Part shown: positions 10,180 to 21,383 of the stretch, in pieces | Layout of the letters: each line of letters opens with the position of its first letter | How positions within the stretch are numbered: position 1 is the first letter of the stretch | NCBI RefSeq assembly: GCF_964355755.1 | Contig: NC_092674.1 | Coordinates: 16,189,001 to 16,249,000 of the forward strand | DNA: 60,000 nucleotides | From: Antedon mediterranea | Lineage: Eukaryota > Echinodermata > Crinoidea > Comatulida > Antedonidae | Direction of reading: 5' to 3' | Made by a program: the position numbers and the translations under genes | Notes under the pieces: model-generated | Databases searched by the model: none | The model's input: the letters and a program-made list of their open reading frames with translations, nothing else | What the model was told of the DNA's origin: nothing

Positions 10180-12481
10180 ATAACCAACTCATTTGGAATC
10201 TCTATGGAATTAGGGTGCTTCTTGGCTGGTGCAATACTCAGTACTCAAGGACACTCATTGGTAGATGAGATACAGCATATCACAGAACCTCTTAAAGACT
10301 TCTTTTCAGCATTGTTTTTTACATCTATTGGTTAGTCAAACAACTTAGTCTTTTTCAATCATATAGCTGAAATTTAGTGTGAATGAATAAACAATATTGA
10401 TATAATCTGCACCTTGTGATTTCATATTGAAATTAGATTAAATGTAATGAATGACTATATTTTTAAAAGCATAATTGTAATCATTTCAGGGTTGCACATT
10501 TTCCCAACATTTGTTTTATATGAATTCAGTATCCTGCTTAGTCTAACCTTCGTTGTGGTTATAACAAAGGTATGATAACAAATGTGATTCAAGTCGGCCC
10601 TAAACCATCTCTGCCCCATAAGTCAACTTGGCCCATGTCAACTTGCCTGCTTTTTGCCTAAATTATTTCCAATTATTCACTTATTTTTATTAAATAGTAA
10701 ATCATCTTTAGAACACATAAATCCAAGAACATCCCCTTGTTTTACAGCAATTTTTCCAAATTGTGATGGTCAATCATCGTTGCAAAAAATAAAACATCTG
10801 AAACCTCTGTAGTGACAATAGACTTCTAAATTGGCCGATTATTGTTGAAAGATTTTTTTTGTTTTAATCTGAAACCTGGTAGTAGACTTATTTTTGAACA
10901 GCTATCCTATGTAAAAAATGTAAATGTATAAAGTATTAGCATTCTTTGTTTAACATATCATATTTATGGCCAAGTTGACTAATAAGTTTCTGGGTGAGTT
11001 CATCTGGGGGCCGAGTTGACCTGAGGCCAATTTGTTGCAAGACGGAGTTGACTTGAGGCCAAGATGGTTTAGGGCCGACTTAAACTTCTTCAGCAATTTC
11101 CATTATAACAATAACTGTATGAAGAAAACAAGAACACTCACTGTAGGCATTACAATTTACTTTATTCTTACTGTATTTTAAATTTTATCTTGAACAAAAT
11201 ACTACCACTTAAATTAGGTAATCCACAATCCAGTTGAACATCTATTGTGATTGACAGGTTTTTAGACAGTGTTGAAATTTGCAATTATAAAAACGTTAAT
11301 TTGATTAAAGAGTATACATACAATAATTATTAGTAACAATTGCTTAGAATAATTTACCATGTATTTAACAATGATAGATATTAGATAAGTCTCAGTCTAT
11401 TTCTTTTTAAATGCTGGTGTCGAATGGCAGTATGAACTAGTTTTAAGAATTATAGTGAATAATTTTAAAGAAACTATCTCTGCAATTACACATATAAACA
11501 TTTAACCGGGTCATTCCTTGTCTTAAATGTATATTCAACAGTATGATAAAATGAGAAAAACAATATACTACCTAAGTAATTTGTGAATCAACATATTTTT
11601 TCACATTTTTTAACTGTTTAAAGACGAAAACAATTATTGCAATAGGCCCATAGTATTTATATTTACATAAAATGCAGTTTGTGTCCTTCAATTAGATGTA
11701 GATTTAGTGTCTTTAAGCTAAACTGGAGTGTAATTCTGATTATGATTTTTGAGCTATTGTATTAAAGACATCTTTTAAAACAGTTTAGGCCTATTTTTTT
11801 TTCTAGTGCATGACTGCTGCATTTGTATTGGGATTTCTCCTTCCAACTACAGATTCTAACATTAAGTGGATTGTAGCATCAGGCCTTGCGCAAGTCAGTG
11901 AATTTTCTTTTGTCTTGGGTAGCAGAGCTAGACGCTTAGGAATCCTGTCCAGAGAGGTTAGTTATGCAAGCCAATTAAAGATGTATTGTCCCCCAAAAAC
12001 ATGAAAAATGAAGATTAATTAAATTAAACTTTGAAAAGGTTATTTTGTAGTTTTAATCAAGTTAATTTTGCATTAAATTACAGTTTTTTCAGGTAAATAA
12101 TTTTTTTCCAATCTAATTTTTGGTCAAAGTGGATAACTATTATGTGACATTAAAATGGCCTATTCAACAAAAACATTTTCAATAATTATTTTTTCAGGGG
12201 GACAATACATCTTTAATAGAAGGGTTTTAAAAAACAGAGAGCTTATAGTTCTTCACATTTAAAATGCTCATATTCATACAAGCTTATATTTAATTTTAGG
12301 AGTAGCACTCCTTCTCTTTCGCTTTTAATTTCCCACGAATACAATGGTACAATGTTTTTTTTCCTAGGTATACTTGCTGATACTTGGAATAACTACATTG
12401 AGTCTGTTGTTGGCACCAGTATTGTGGCACTTTTCAACTTACAGGTTTAAACGTTTACCTCGGTCGGTCAATGTACATTAA
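10180..12481 (+). CDS. TMCO3: TMCO3-like cation/proton antiporter, C-terminal exons
   Basis: Four exons splice in frame: 10180-10330, 10490-10569, 11807-11956 and 12368-12481 (stop TAA at 12479). Each has a pyrimidine-rich AG acceptor, and the first three end at GT donors. The product reads [20 protein letters not shown], then [18 protein letters not shown], then [20 protein letters not shown], then [20 protein letters not shown]. This matches the end of the Na+/H+ exchanger (CPA2) domain of vertebrate TMCO3 as I remember it. The segments are hydrophobic membrane helices, and the family exchanges monovalent cations for protons. Upstream exons (signal peptide, coiled coil, first helices) were not found; they may lie beyond the LINE debris, beyond the window edge, or be lost. 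Introns 2 and 3 carry MITEs. Confidence 0.85.
10591..11081. mobile_element. MITE with perfect 20-bp inverted ends in a TMCO3 intron
   Basis: AAGTCGGCCCTAAACCATCT at 10591-10610 is matched exactly in inverse at 11062-11081. Subterminal CAAGTTGAC/GTCAACTTGG motifs are repeated inside both ends. There is no coding sequence in ~490 bp. I could not define a clear target duplication, so the superfamily is open. Confidence 0.7.
11979..12212. mobile_element. MITE with TTAA flanks (family T), next to a TMCO3 donor site
   Basis: The ends AGATGTATTGTCCCCC and GGGGGACAATACATCT are perfect 16-bp inverted repeats, each bordered by TTAA (11975-11978 and 12213-12216). This fits a TTAA target duplication as in piggyBac-like elements, although a TA or TWA target would also fit. 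It starts 23 bases downstream of the exon that ends at 11956. Further copies are at 17770-18116 and, decayed, at about 33663-33905. Confidence 0.75.
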
Positions 12482-12495
12482 TACTAATAGCTTGA

Positions 12496-12501
12496 AATAA
12501 A
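12496..12501 (+). terminator. Poly(A) signal of the TMCO3-like gene
   Basis: AATAAA lies 15 bases past the stop codon and is the first canonical signal downstream of the last exon. Confidence 0.5.
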
Positions 12502-12889
12502 ATTATGTGTGAAGCCTTACAATTTTAGTATGGATTTCACCAAATCTGAACATTTTTCATGTCATTGTGATGAAACAAGAAATAATCTATTATTAAAGCC
12601 TTCATGATTTTCTGGTTCACACTGTTGTGAACCATAGAGTTAGTATATTATATTACTATAATATCTGTATGTGTGAATGACTGATGATGAATGTGCACCT
12701 GGAAAGGACAGTTTGAAATTGCACAAGGATTTTCTTGCGCAATTTGAAATATGTATTTTGAAATTTCAAATTGCTCTAGTATTTTCTGTATTTGATTCTA
12801 AAGCATGATAACCTTACTTATATCCTAAATTTATAAATAATACAAGTAATATGAATCAAGAAATTCACTTGAATTCTTCGCTTTTAATT

Positions 12890-13125
12890 AGTTATCCGCA
12901 CTTTGGCGGATATAGTTATCCGCACCTTGGCGGATAACTCATTGTGATTGTATTAAATCATCATCAACTTTTTTTTTCTATATTATTCTTCTTTTTTTCC
13001 ACCCTATTTTTGTGCGTCGCGTTTCTCTAAAACGTGTAAACATAACATTTCTTAACTTTGTTTTTACGTGAAGTTGTGCACCTCCTATTTTTTGAAAAAT
13101 GTCAGAGTTGCGCAACGAGCGCGCG
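12890..13125. repeat. Copy of hairpin-ended family H, inverted relative to 1-280
   Basis: Two nested GTTATCCGC..GCGGATAAC hairpins (12892-12940) are followed by a T-rich stretch and then GAAGTTGTGCACCTCC and GTCAGAGTTGCGCAACG. In reverse complement the order and motifs match the start of the window, so both are copies of one dispersed element. Confidence 0.65.
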
Positions 13126-14319
13126 ATTTTATGAATTTAAATGATTGATCATAGATTAAAATTTAAACATTTAAAAGAGCGCGCATCTCGATTCTATGTA
13201 TCAGAATTTCTTCAATATTTTAATATGTTGTTGCTAAAACAATTATCTTCCGTAACTGTTCTTCATGTTTAATTTTGATGACGTTTTCATATTTGAATTT
13301 GGATACAAGGTGGGTTAAACGGTATGTAGATATATACAATATTATAAGGCACACAATAGACAGAATTTAGCACCCAACATTATTATCAGGTCATAAGTGC
13401 TGTAATCTTTTTCTAGCGTACGTGCATGTGGCGATGTAGGAATAGAAGGATTATGCATCAGTTTGAGATCAAAGCTTCCACCATGCCCACAATGTTACAA
13501 AATAAACACGCAGTTTAATTAAACCTTGTTGGCTATGCTTTCCCGTGCTCTTATCGTGGTGGCATGATTCATATTTTATATTTTTAGCGCTAGCTGCTAT
13601 GGCAACAAACAAACCTTTATGCGAGGAATTTAATATAACTTTTCTGAATTCAAATTAAACAATCTCCGATATTACAAGATTATTAATAAATGTAATTACA
13701 AGATTAAATACAAATTGTTTGTAAATTGTGTTTAAAAAATTATTTTGCCATGTTCGTAATCTGCCGCGATTGATCTACGCTAATGTTTTTATGACCTTAA
13801 AGTAGCATTTTATGACCTGAAGTAGCCCTACATCTGAAACAACTACTTGTTGTCTCAGCCTACATGTAGAATTACAAAATCAGCAAGGATACTATGCCCA
13901 TGCCTTCTAGGCTTACTAGTAAACCCTATGATTTTCCGACATTGATATAGGTCTAGGTAGGCCTATTTAGTAGCTACAATGTGTAATCATATCGTTGTCT
14001 ACTTGTGGGAATAATAATACAGTAATAGACAAGGTACTTTTATGCTTCGTTTGTTCAAAGTGACGAGTTCAAATCTAGTTTGTTATATTGTTATTTTAAT
14101 TGGACGACATTTGGACTTCTACATAATTATTGTTTTTAGGTTAGTAGTATCTGTATTATATTTATCATTTTTGTTTTTCAATTACTGTACCTCAAAATCT
14201 GTACATCAAATTGTCGCAATAAAATTATATCTTATGGCCAGAAACTATCCAATAATTATTTCATTGTTTGATGGTATAGTATAGTATAGTCACCAACATT
14301 TAATTTTAATATATTCAAT
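13126..14319. other. Non-coding, no recognised feature
   Basis: No exon or intact element seen. The short plus-strand open frame at 14042-14284 looks fortuitous (low complexity, no domain). A TATAG microsatellite lies at about 14275-14290. Confidence 0.4.
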
Positions 14320-14328
14320 GTCCAGTCA

Positions 14329-15228
14329 GTGATTTTTTTTTTCGTACATAAGTTGGGGACCCCTCATGAAACGTCACAAAATAAACATGAATAATTCATT
14401 AGTTAAATTTTTTGTTCCGTGTGTACCCAATCGTATAGCAACAAATGATTACAACTGCGATACGATTCTTTCTAGGCCTAGGATTCTAGGTCAATTCATG
14501 TGATTGCCTTCGCGCACTCTTCTTCACACACACACTAACCTATGCAAAATGTGTCGAGGCTAATCGACAGCTAGGCAAGACATTCAACTAAGTAGTAATT
14601 AGACATAGCCCATAGAAAGCTTAGACCCACAAGAAGAATGTGTATAATTTGTGTACTGTAATTTTTTAATTCTGCTATTTTATTATCAAACAATATGCAT
14701 GTACTCAAATGAACTTTAAAAATGCGCGTTACATTATGAACACATGAGATGGAAAGATTAGAACCACGAGAATAAAAAATGTATTTTTGTGTAATGTAAT
14801 TGTTTAATTTTGCTGACTTATTACTCGGACTGTGTCATACCTAACTACACACACGTCACACCCACACAGACTAATAGAATAGACATGGGCTTTAGAGACT
14901 AATAATTAGGCCTAATAGTATTAATAGAAACTATAATTTTAACACGTAATTCTTTAGTAATACATTATATTAAAAACACTATCATAAACTAAAGGCTGAT
15001 TATTTCGACAATCCACACAAAACGCCGCTATTCTTTTATGAAATCGCACGCCGCAATCACAGCGGAGATAGGCCTAGAATCGTATCGCAGTTGTGTCGTG
15101 TAATCACTTCTTGTTGCTATACGCTTGGGTGCACACGGAACAAGAAAATTTAACTGATGAATTATTCATGTTTATTTTGTGACGTTTCATTAAGGGGTCC
15201 CCAACTTATGTACGGAAAAAAAAATCGC
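14329..15228. mobile_element. 900-bp foldback DNA element with 9-bp target duplication (family M)
   Basis: The flanks carry an exact 9-bp direct repeat GTCCAGTCA (14320-14328 and 15229-15237). The ends are ~165-bp inverted repeats that start G(T/C)GATTTTTTTTT and continue CGTACATAAGTTGGGGACCC. Long inverted ends plus a 9-bp duplication are the hallmarks of Mutator-like elements; the superfamily call is an inference. There is no transposase frame, so the copy is non-autonomous. A second, interrupted copy lies at 19857-19963 and 21056-21355. Confidence 0.8.
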
Positions 15229-15237
15229 GTCCAGTCA

Positions 15238-15640
15238 TCATAAATTGACAAATTAAATGCCCAAGAATATTTTAACATAATAACTTTTGTTCAAACAGTC
15301 TAGGAAAATGTAAATTAATGTTTTTATGCATGAATTACAATTTTACTATATCTGCAGTAATTTTTTAATTAAATAGCATTTTACAGTTCGTAGGTCTATA
15401 GATACTCTTATTTGTTTTCCCAGAATGATGACTTATGATTAATACAATTTTACATGATCTTATTTTATTTTAATTTAATTATTAAAGAACTGTTATTGTT
15501 GTTAATTTGGATAAATAAATGAAACGAAATGTGTATGTTTTTGTTTTTAATCATTTAATACATGCCATTCAACCAAACAAAAGAGTAATAAATAAATAAA
15601 AAAGCAACTACCTGTACATATTCATTTTCTTCAACCAAAT
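15238..15640. other. Non-coding, no recognised feature
   Basis: AT-rich sequence between the foldback element and the tandem-unit block. I see no gene or repeat structure. Confidence 0.35.
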
Positions 15641-15649
15641 TAAGCCTTT

Positions 15650-16640
15650 AAAGCCATTTTCTGACCACTGGTCAAGGAATTGGCCATATGAATATCCCAT
15701 CAACCACTGATCAGAAAGTGATAATTGTGGTCTCAAATTACTCGCAAAGTATATGTTTATATTTGTTCTAATGTAATAAAAATTATAAAACTGTCAATAA
15801 ACCCCTAATTTTGACCTTTGACATATAGCCGGCACAAGTATTTTTGGCTTGGAGCACACTTTTCATATCTCAGAAATTGTTGGGCGGATATGGTCATAGT
15901 TGGTGTCAAAATATCTGATACACTTTAATGGACAAGTTTTGCCGAAAATGACCATGAAACTTAGCCATATCAATATCTCAGCAACCACTAGTCAGAAAGT
16001 TATAATGTTAGTCTCAAATTACTTGCAAAACATATATTTATATTTGCTCTAATACAACAGAAATACACAAAATGTTAAAAAACACCTTATTTTGACATTA
16101 ACCTATAGCTGGTACAATCATTTTTGTGTGAAGCACACTTACATTTTAATAACTAGCAAATGTTGTCTTTGCTTAATATCAAAATACACTCATGTTAATA
16201 TCACTCTAATGAACAAGTGCCAAAAGACATATCATGGAAATATTTAGCAACCAGGTCACAAAGTGAGTGAGTAGCCGAGTGGTTAAGACAGTGGGACCGT
16301 AATTACGTAGCCATAACATCGGCAGGGGTTCGAGGCTCACTCACTCCATGGTTCTTTAAAGAACCTGTACATGTTTCGAGACGAGTAGGGGGTTACCCCG
16401 GTGTATTAGTACATCACAGCCACTGATCACCAACTGGGCCCTCTGGGAGACCAGTCTTTGACTGAAGAGGTTACCCAGTATAAATATATATTTCAATCAA
16501 TCTATCAAAGTGATAGTTTTGGTCTCAAAATACTAGGAAGGAATATGTTTTAAAAAAAATAACAAGTTATGAAAAAGTAGAGCCTTTCTTTTCAGGTATC
16601 ACATAAATTGAAACGTGTTGCCCACGATACACCATACGGT
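15650..16640. repeat. Three tandem ~280-300-bp units (family R), left arm of an inverted pair
   Basis: A sequence around CAACCACT(A/G)(A/G)TCAGAAAGT..GGTCTCAAA recurs near 15700, 15980 and 16250/16510. Each time it is followed by a TATGTTTATATTTG-like stretch and a TTTTGAC..CTATAG motif. Part of the block (15889-16190) is repeated in inverse at 18698-19017. The third unit is split by a SINE. Related wording (CTCGAGAACCACTAGTCA) occurs in the arms of the large foldback element at 36.8 and 40.4 kb, so this is probably debris of a related element family. Confidence 0.65.
16267..16505 (+). mobile_element. tRNA-derived SINE with 8-bp target duplication
   Basis: The head has an A-box-like TAGCCGAGTGG and a B-box-like GGGTTCGAGGCTC, as in tRNA-Ser/Leu-type promoters. 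An unrelated body follows (GGGTTACCCCGGTG, GGGCCCTCTGGGAGACC) and the tail is ATATATATTTCAATCAATC-like. CAAAGTGA flanks it on both sides (16259-16266 and 16506-16513). It interrupts a family R unit whose intact form is visible next door, which confirms the boundaries. Confidence 0.8.
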
Positions 16641-17765
16641 AGGCTACTCCAGGCCCGTAAACTAGTTTTTATAGAAGGGTTCGAATTTGAAAGCCTTTCT
16701 TAGACCTACCAATTACGATTAATGTGTATGTGTCTATTAATTTCAAATACACCGGCTCTCTTGATGATGGTTTCCAGTGGAAGAGGTGGCGATTAGGAGG
16801 GAGTTCTCAACCTCAGCCCCCCATCGTGTTCGAATTGAGTAAGGATATTTTGATAATATGGACCTATAGTTGACCAGAAATTAAGTTATGTAAAAATCGT
16901 ATCAAAGTTCCAGCTTGGAGTCAATTGTATAAAACCTTAAAAAGATATTTGAATCTGAAATATACACATTGGTCGCGCCAATTTCAATGGTAGGGGCGGT
17001 TAAGGGTAGGGGTCTTCTGCACCACCTCAGTCCCATCATGGTTGGGGCTGAGGTAAGAAATGGAAACATGAACCTTTTAGTTGGTACAATCGTATCAAAC
17101 TTCTCAATTCTCTAACAATAATGCTGTTGTTTGTACTGTACTGTCTACTTTTAATTTATGGATAGGGAAAGTCACGCCGTCTCCACACACATAGATTTCC
17201 CAAATCATTATGCTATAATACCAAATTTAAACTCTTGCAATATTTCACTATACCCACTTTCTTTCTTGCTTGTGTGTAAAATTATGAAAATCTAAAGATA
17301 AATCAAATAAAACCGTTACTACAGTAGTATGACTATGTTATTATAATCCTAAAGGACATTATTGTTATTATTATTTGTCATCCTCCTTTTTGTTGGATTT
17401 ACAAATAATTTAAGAAGCAAATAAATGAATGAACCATCATACATCAGTGCGCATGTGATTTTAATTAAAACTAGTATCCTAAAGAAAGGATTGTGAATAA
17501 AGATTACTATGCAACTAGGCTAATTTACATATTATTTTTTTTTAATTATTTATTTTTATTTTTTAAATTTTATTCGGTATATTAAAAATACAGCCAATTA
17601 AAAAACGACAGTCAAGGACTGAAATGAATTGCATTATAAATATATAAAAATTAGTTAAAATTGCTATAAAAATAGAAACATCCTATTAAAATTAAATATC
17701 ATACCATGAATTAAGAAAACATACAAAACATTCACTTATTAAATATCAACATGGAACTAAATGAC
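16641..17765. other. Non-coding, no recognised feature
   Basis: There is a GC-richer patch at 16740-17060 (two stretches resembling GAGGTGGCGATTAGGAGG and a copy of CCTCAGCCCC), then AT-rich sequence. No exon recognised. Confidence 0.35.
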
Positions 17766-17769
17766 TTAA

Positions 17770-18116
17770 ATATGTATTGTCCCCCTGAAAAAATAATTCT
17801 TAAAAAAATGTTTGTTGAATATTCCATTTTATTGTAACATAATAGTTATCCACTTTGACCAAAAATTAGATCGAAAAAGAATGTATTTACCTGAAAAAAT
17901 TTAAATTTAAAGCAGAAAATGGTCAAATTGGCTGCCAGCCAATGGATTTTTGGTTGAATTTAACCATTTATTTTTTCATTTTATAAGTGAAAACATTATT
18001 TTTTTTATTTATTTTTTCTATGGAAGTGATTAACTTTATTAAAACTACAAAATAACATATTCAAAGTCCGATTTAATTAATCTTCATTTTTCATGTTTTT
18101 GGGGGACAATACATCT
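17770..18116. mobile_element. MITE family T, second copy
   Basis: TTAA flanks (17766-17769, 18117-18120) bracket inverted ends ATATGTATTGTCCCCC and GGGGGACAATACATCT. The interior shares the GTTATCCACTTTGACC motif with the copy at 11979-12212, in opposite orientation, and is ~110 bp longer. Confidence 0.75.
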
Positions 18117-18697
18117 TTAACAAAAAAAAAGCTAATTTGTATTAAAAAGATTCAATATAACTAAGTTTGTTGCATCAAACAGCTTATTGGAATGGAAGAA
18201 ACATTGGAACATCTGAACAAAACAAACCTAAGTTCTTTAGAATTTAAATTATTAATTTTTAGTTTTAATTAAAATCACATATGAATGAGGTTTAAGGTTT
18301 ACTGTGCAATGTCATAACAAACATGGTAAGCTTCATAATTAGTATTAGTTATAAATTATTATAAGTTAGTGATTTCAACAAAAAGGAGGACGAGTAAATA
18401 AAAAATATCTATAATATAGTCATACTAAGGTGGTTACTTTGATTTGTTTTTATTGTTCAACTATGGTTTAAAAATATGTAACAATATACTGTATAGCATT
18501 TGTCATTCATTTACCAGAGTTTTTTAAAATTGTTAAACAGTCATATAGTTTAGATCTGTAATTATATAACTAAATATTAATAATGATCTTGGTGATGAGA
18601 GATTTATCTGTGATGTTATTCATTAAAATTAATAGAATTACCTACTTAGGACCTCCGATACAAAGTATTCATAGTACCATACTCACACAACAGTCAC

Positions 18698-19017
18698 TGA
18701 TATTTTGATATTAAGCAAGACAATATTCGCTTGTTATTAAAAATGTAAGTGTGCTCCACGCAAAAATGTTTGTACCAGCTATAGGTTAAATGTTAAAATA
18801 AGGTGTTTTTTAACATTTTGTGTATTTCTGTTGTATTAGAGCAAATATAATTATATATATTGCGAGTAATTTGAGACTAAAATTAGTATAACTTTCCGAC
18901 TAGTGGTTGCTGAGATATAGATATGGCCAGTTTCACAGTCATTTTTGGCAAAAGTTGTCCATTAAAGTGAATAGAAATATGTATCTTCTTCTTATTTTGA
19001 CACCAACTATGACCATA
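18698..19017. repeat. Inverted partner of the family R unit
   Basis: This is the reverse complement of 15889-16190 with moderate divergence. Both contain the gtgctcca/tggagcac region, TACCAGCTATAGGTTAA and TTTTGACACCAACTATGACC. The pair encloses ~2.5 kb with no gene. Confidence 0.7.
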
Positions 19018-19341
19018 ACTATAAATATAACCATAACTATAACTATGACCATAACTATAACTATGACCATAACTATAACTATGACCATAACTATAACTAT
19101 GACCATAACTATAACTATGACCATAACTATAACTATGACCATAACTATAACTATGACCATAACTATAACTATGACCATAACTATAACTATGACCATAACT
19201 ATAACTATGACCATAACTATAACTATGACCATAACTATAACTATGACCATAACTATAACTATGACCATAACTATAACTATGACCATAACTATAACTATGA
19301 CCATAACTATAACTATGACCATAACTATAACTATGACCATA
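19005..19341. repeat. 18-bp satellite array, about 18 units
   Basis: Nearly perfect repeats of ACCATAACTATAACTATG; only the first units vary. Because 18 is divisible by three and the unit lacks stop codons in several frames, long repetitive open frames appear on both strands, but these are artefacts. The array starts exactly where the family R arm reads CAACTATGACCATA. Confidence 0.95.
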
Positions 19342-20608
19342 GTCTGGGCTCCAGACGGAGTTTTTAGTAAAAATATAAATATTTTTGCACATATGGCGTT
19401 TCATACGTGTATTACTTGAGTTTGGATACTCCGTCTGGGGAAACACGCAAAAGTCACGTGGTTTGACACCAAGAATTCTTGGTGCATAGGTTATCCGGTT
19501 GACTAGTTTCAGTTACTGCATGCGATTGGCTACTCACTCGTACACCATTTTAATATTCATATTTCAGAATTTCAAAGACTCAACAACTAAGATGGTACGC
19601 ATGCGCTATGTTACGTTTAGACATTGTGTACTTGGGTACAGGATTTTATATGGATCATTTAATATTACGCGGAGATAATTTGATTTAATTCCCACCCAGA
19701 CCCTGTCCTGTTCTGCGTAGTGGTGTAGCCCTTTGTTGTGTGTGAATCCTGTTGTGTGCCGGTGGTGGTATTATGTAGGCCTACCTTATTGGCGTTTTAT
19801 TTGGCAGGTCATACGTGCGAGTTGAGTAGGACCTACGAAGGAGACCTAGGCCGGCTGCGATTTTTTTTTTCGTACATAAGTTGGGGACCCCCTCATGAAA
19901 CGTCACAAAATATACATGAATAATTCATCAGTTAAATTTTCTTGTTCCGTGTTCACCCCACGTTAGTCTGGGCTCCAGACGGAGTTTTGTCTTAATATTA
20001 GTAAAAATATAAATATTTTTGCACATATGGCGTTTCATACGTGTATTACTTGAGTTTGGATACTCCGTCTGGGGAAACACGCACAAGTCACGTGGTTTGA
20101 CACCAAGAATTCTTGGTGCATACGATTATCCGGTTGACTAGTTTCAGCTGCATGTGATTGGCTACTCACTTGTACACTGTTTTAATATTCATATTTCAGA
20201 ATTTCAAAGACTCAACATCTAAGACGATGCGCATGCGCTATATTACGTTTAGACAATGTGCACTTGGGTACATTGATGACAGTTTCTGAAAGCTAGAAAT
20301 GATTTTATATGCCTAGTAGTCTGGTAAACATTTGATGGGATTTTTCCCAAGAACATGAAAACTCGTCTTGATATGATAGGCTAGCTTCTCCGCAAATCAA
20401 ACATTGAATGGATAATTTATTATGCGGAGATAATTTAATTTATTTCCCACCCAGCCATACCCTGTCCTGTTCTGTGTGGTGGTGTAGCCCTGTTGTGTGC
20501 CGGTGTAGCCCTGTTGTGTGCCGGTCGGTGGTGGTATGTACTTTATTGGCGTTCTATTTGGCAGGTCATACGTACGAGTTGAGTATCCCTACGAAGGAGG
20601 CCTAGGCC
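19342..20608. repeat. Duplicated ~520-640-bp block split by a foldback end
   Basis: Block X (starts AGTCTGGGCTCCAGACGGAG, ends ACGAAGGAG(A/G)CCTAGGCC) occurs at 19342-19856 and again at 19966-20608. Its first ~95 bp carry a CCAGACGGAG/CTCCGTCTGG inverted repeat, so each copy starts with a small hairpin element. Between the two copies lies a 107-bp foldback (family M) end. No protein-coding potential is seen. Confidence 0.75.
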
Positions 20609-21355
20609 AGGACTAAACAATTAATAAACAAAACAACTTGGCTACACGATTTTATATTTCAACAGTTGTTCAGTCTCGATCGTACATTCAGCACTGTACG
20701 TACTCTATCTTTTTCATTTTGAAACAAAATGATCATTGGTTGATTCGAAATCCATATTTACATACCGCCCGCCCCATATAGCCAAATACGGTATGATAAC
20801 CTACGTCATTCTTATCGGATGTTTGCGGTCTCCAAATCGATTTCTATACGTGTTTCACAAGTCTGTATTTTCAGAGAAAAATCGCGGTCGAAATAAAAAC
20901 AAATAAATATAAAAAAAAGACAATAAATACAGACTTGGGGCAAGTCTAACCCCACGTATGTTTCCTAGAGAATTTCGCTACTGACGCATGCGCATTAACG
21001 CGCCGTTTTATAAACCACGCGCACTTGTTTATTTTGCGTAACGGTCGATTACATTTTGATCAACAATAGCAACAAGAGTGATTACACAAGTGCGGTACGA
21101 TTCTAGGCCTATCTCCGCTGTTGTTGCGGCGTGCGATTTCATAGAAGAATAGCGGTGTTTTGTGTGGATTGTCGAAATAATCAGCCTTTAGTTTATGGTG
21201 TTTTTAATATAATTTATTACTAAAGAATACGTGTTAAAATTATAGTTTCTATTAATACTATTAGGCTAAACATTAGTCTCTAAACCCATGTCTATATCTA
21301 GTACACTAGTAGTAGCTGTGTGGGTGTGTGTGACGTGTGTGTGTGTTAGGTATGA
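19857..21355. mobile_element. Second family M foldback copy, interrupted and 3'-truncated
   Basis: 19857-19963 matches the outer inverted end at 14329 (GCGATTTTTTTTTCGTACATAA). The sequence is then broken by 19966 to ~21055 and resumes at 21056 (AACAATAGCAACAAGAGTGA), colinear with the reverse complement of 15110-14820. It ends near 21355, just before the Gypsy LTR; the other inverted end is missing. About 20610-21055 inside the insertion has no recognised gene, only a small AAGTCTGTATTT/AAATACAGACTT inverted repeat. Confidence 0.65.
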
Positions 21356-21383
21356 CCAAAGATAGTTACACTATCTTTGGTAT

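Noticed and set aside
14042-14284. 80-residue plus-strand frame with hydrophobic stretches
   Set aside because: AT-rich sequence readily yields Phe/Leu/Ile-rich frames; no homology, splice or neighbour support.
18883-19446. Long repetitive open frames (GHSYSY, TITMTI, VIVMVI) on both strands
   Set aside because: They are produced by an 18-bp satellite whose unit length is a multiple of three and lacks stops; no start context, domain or splice evidence.
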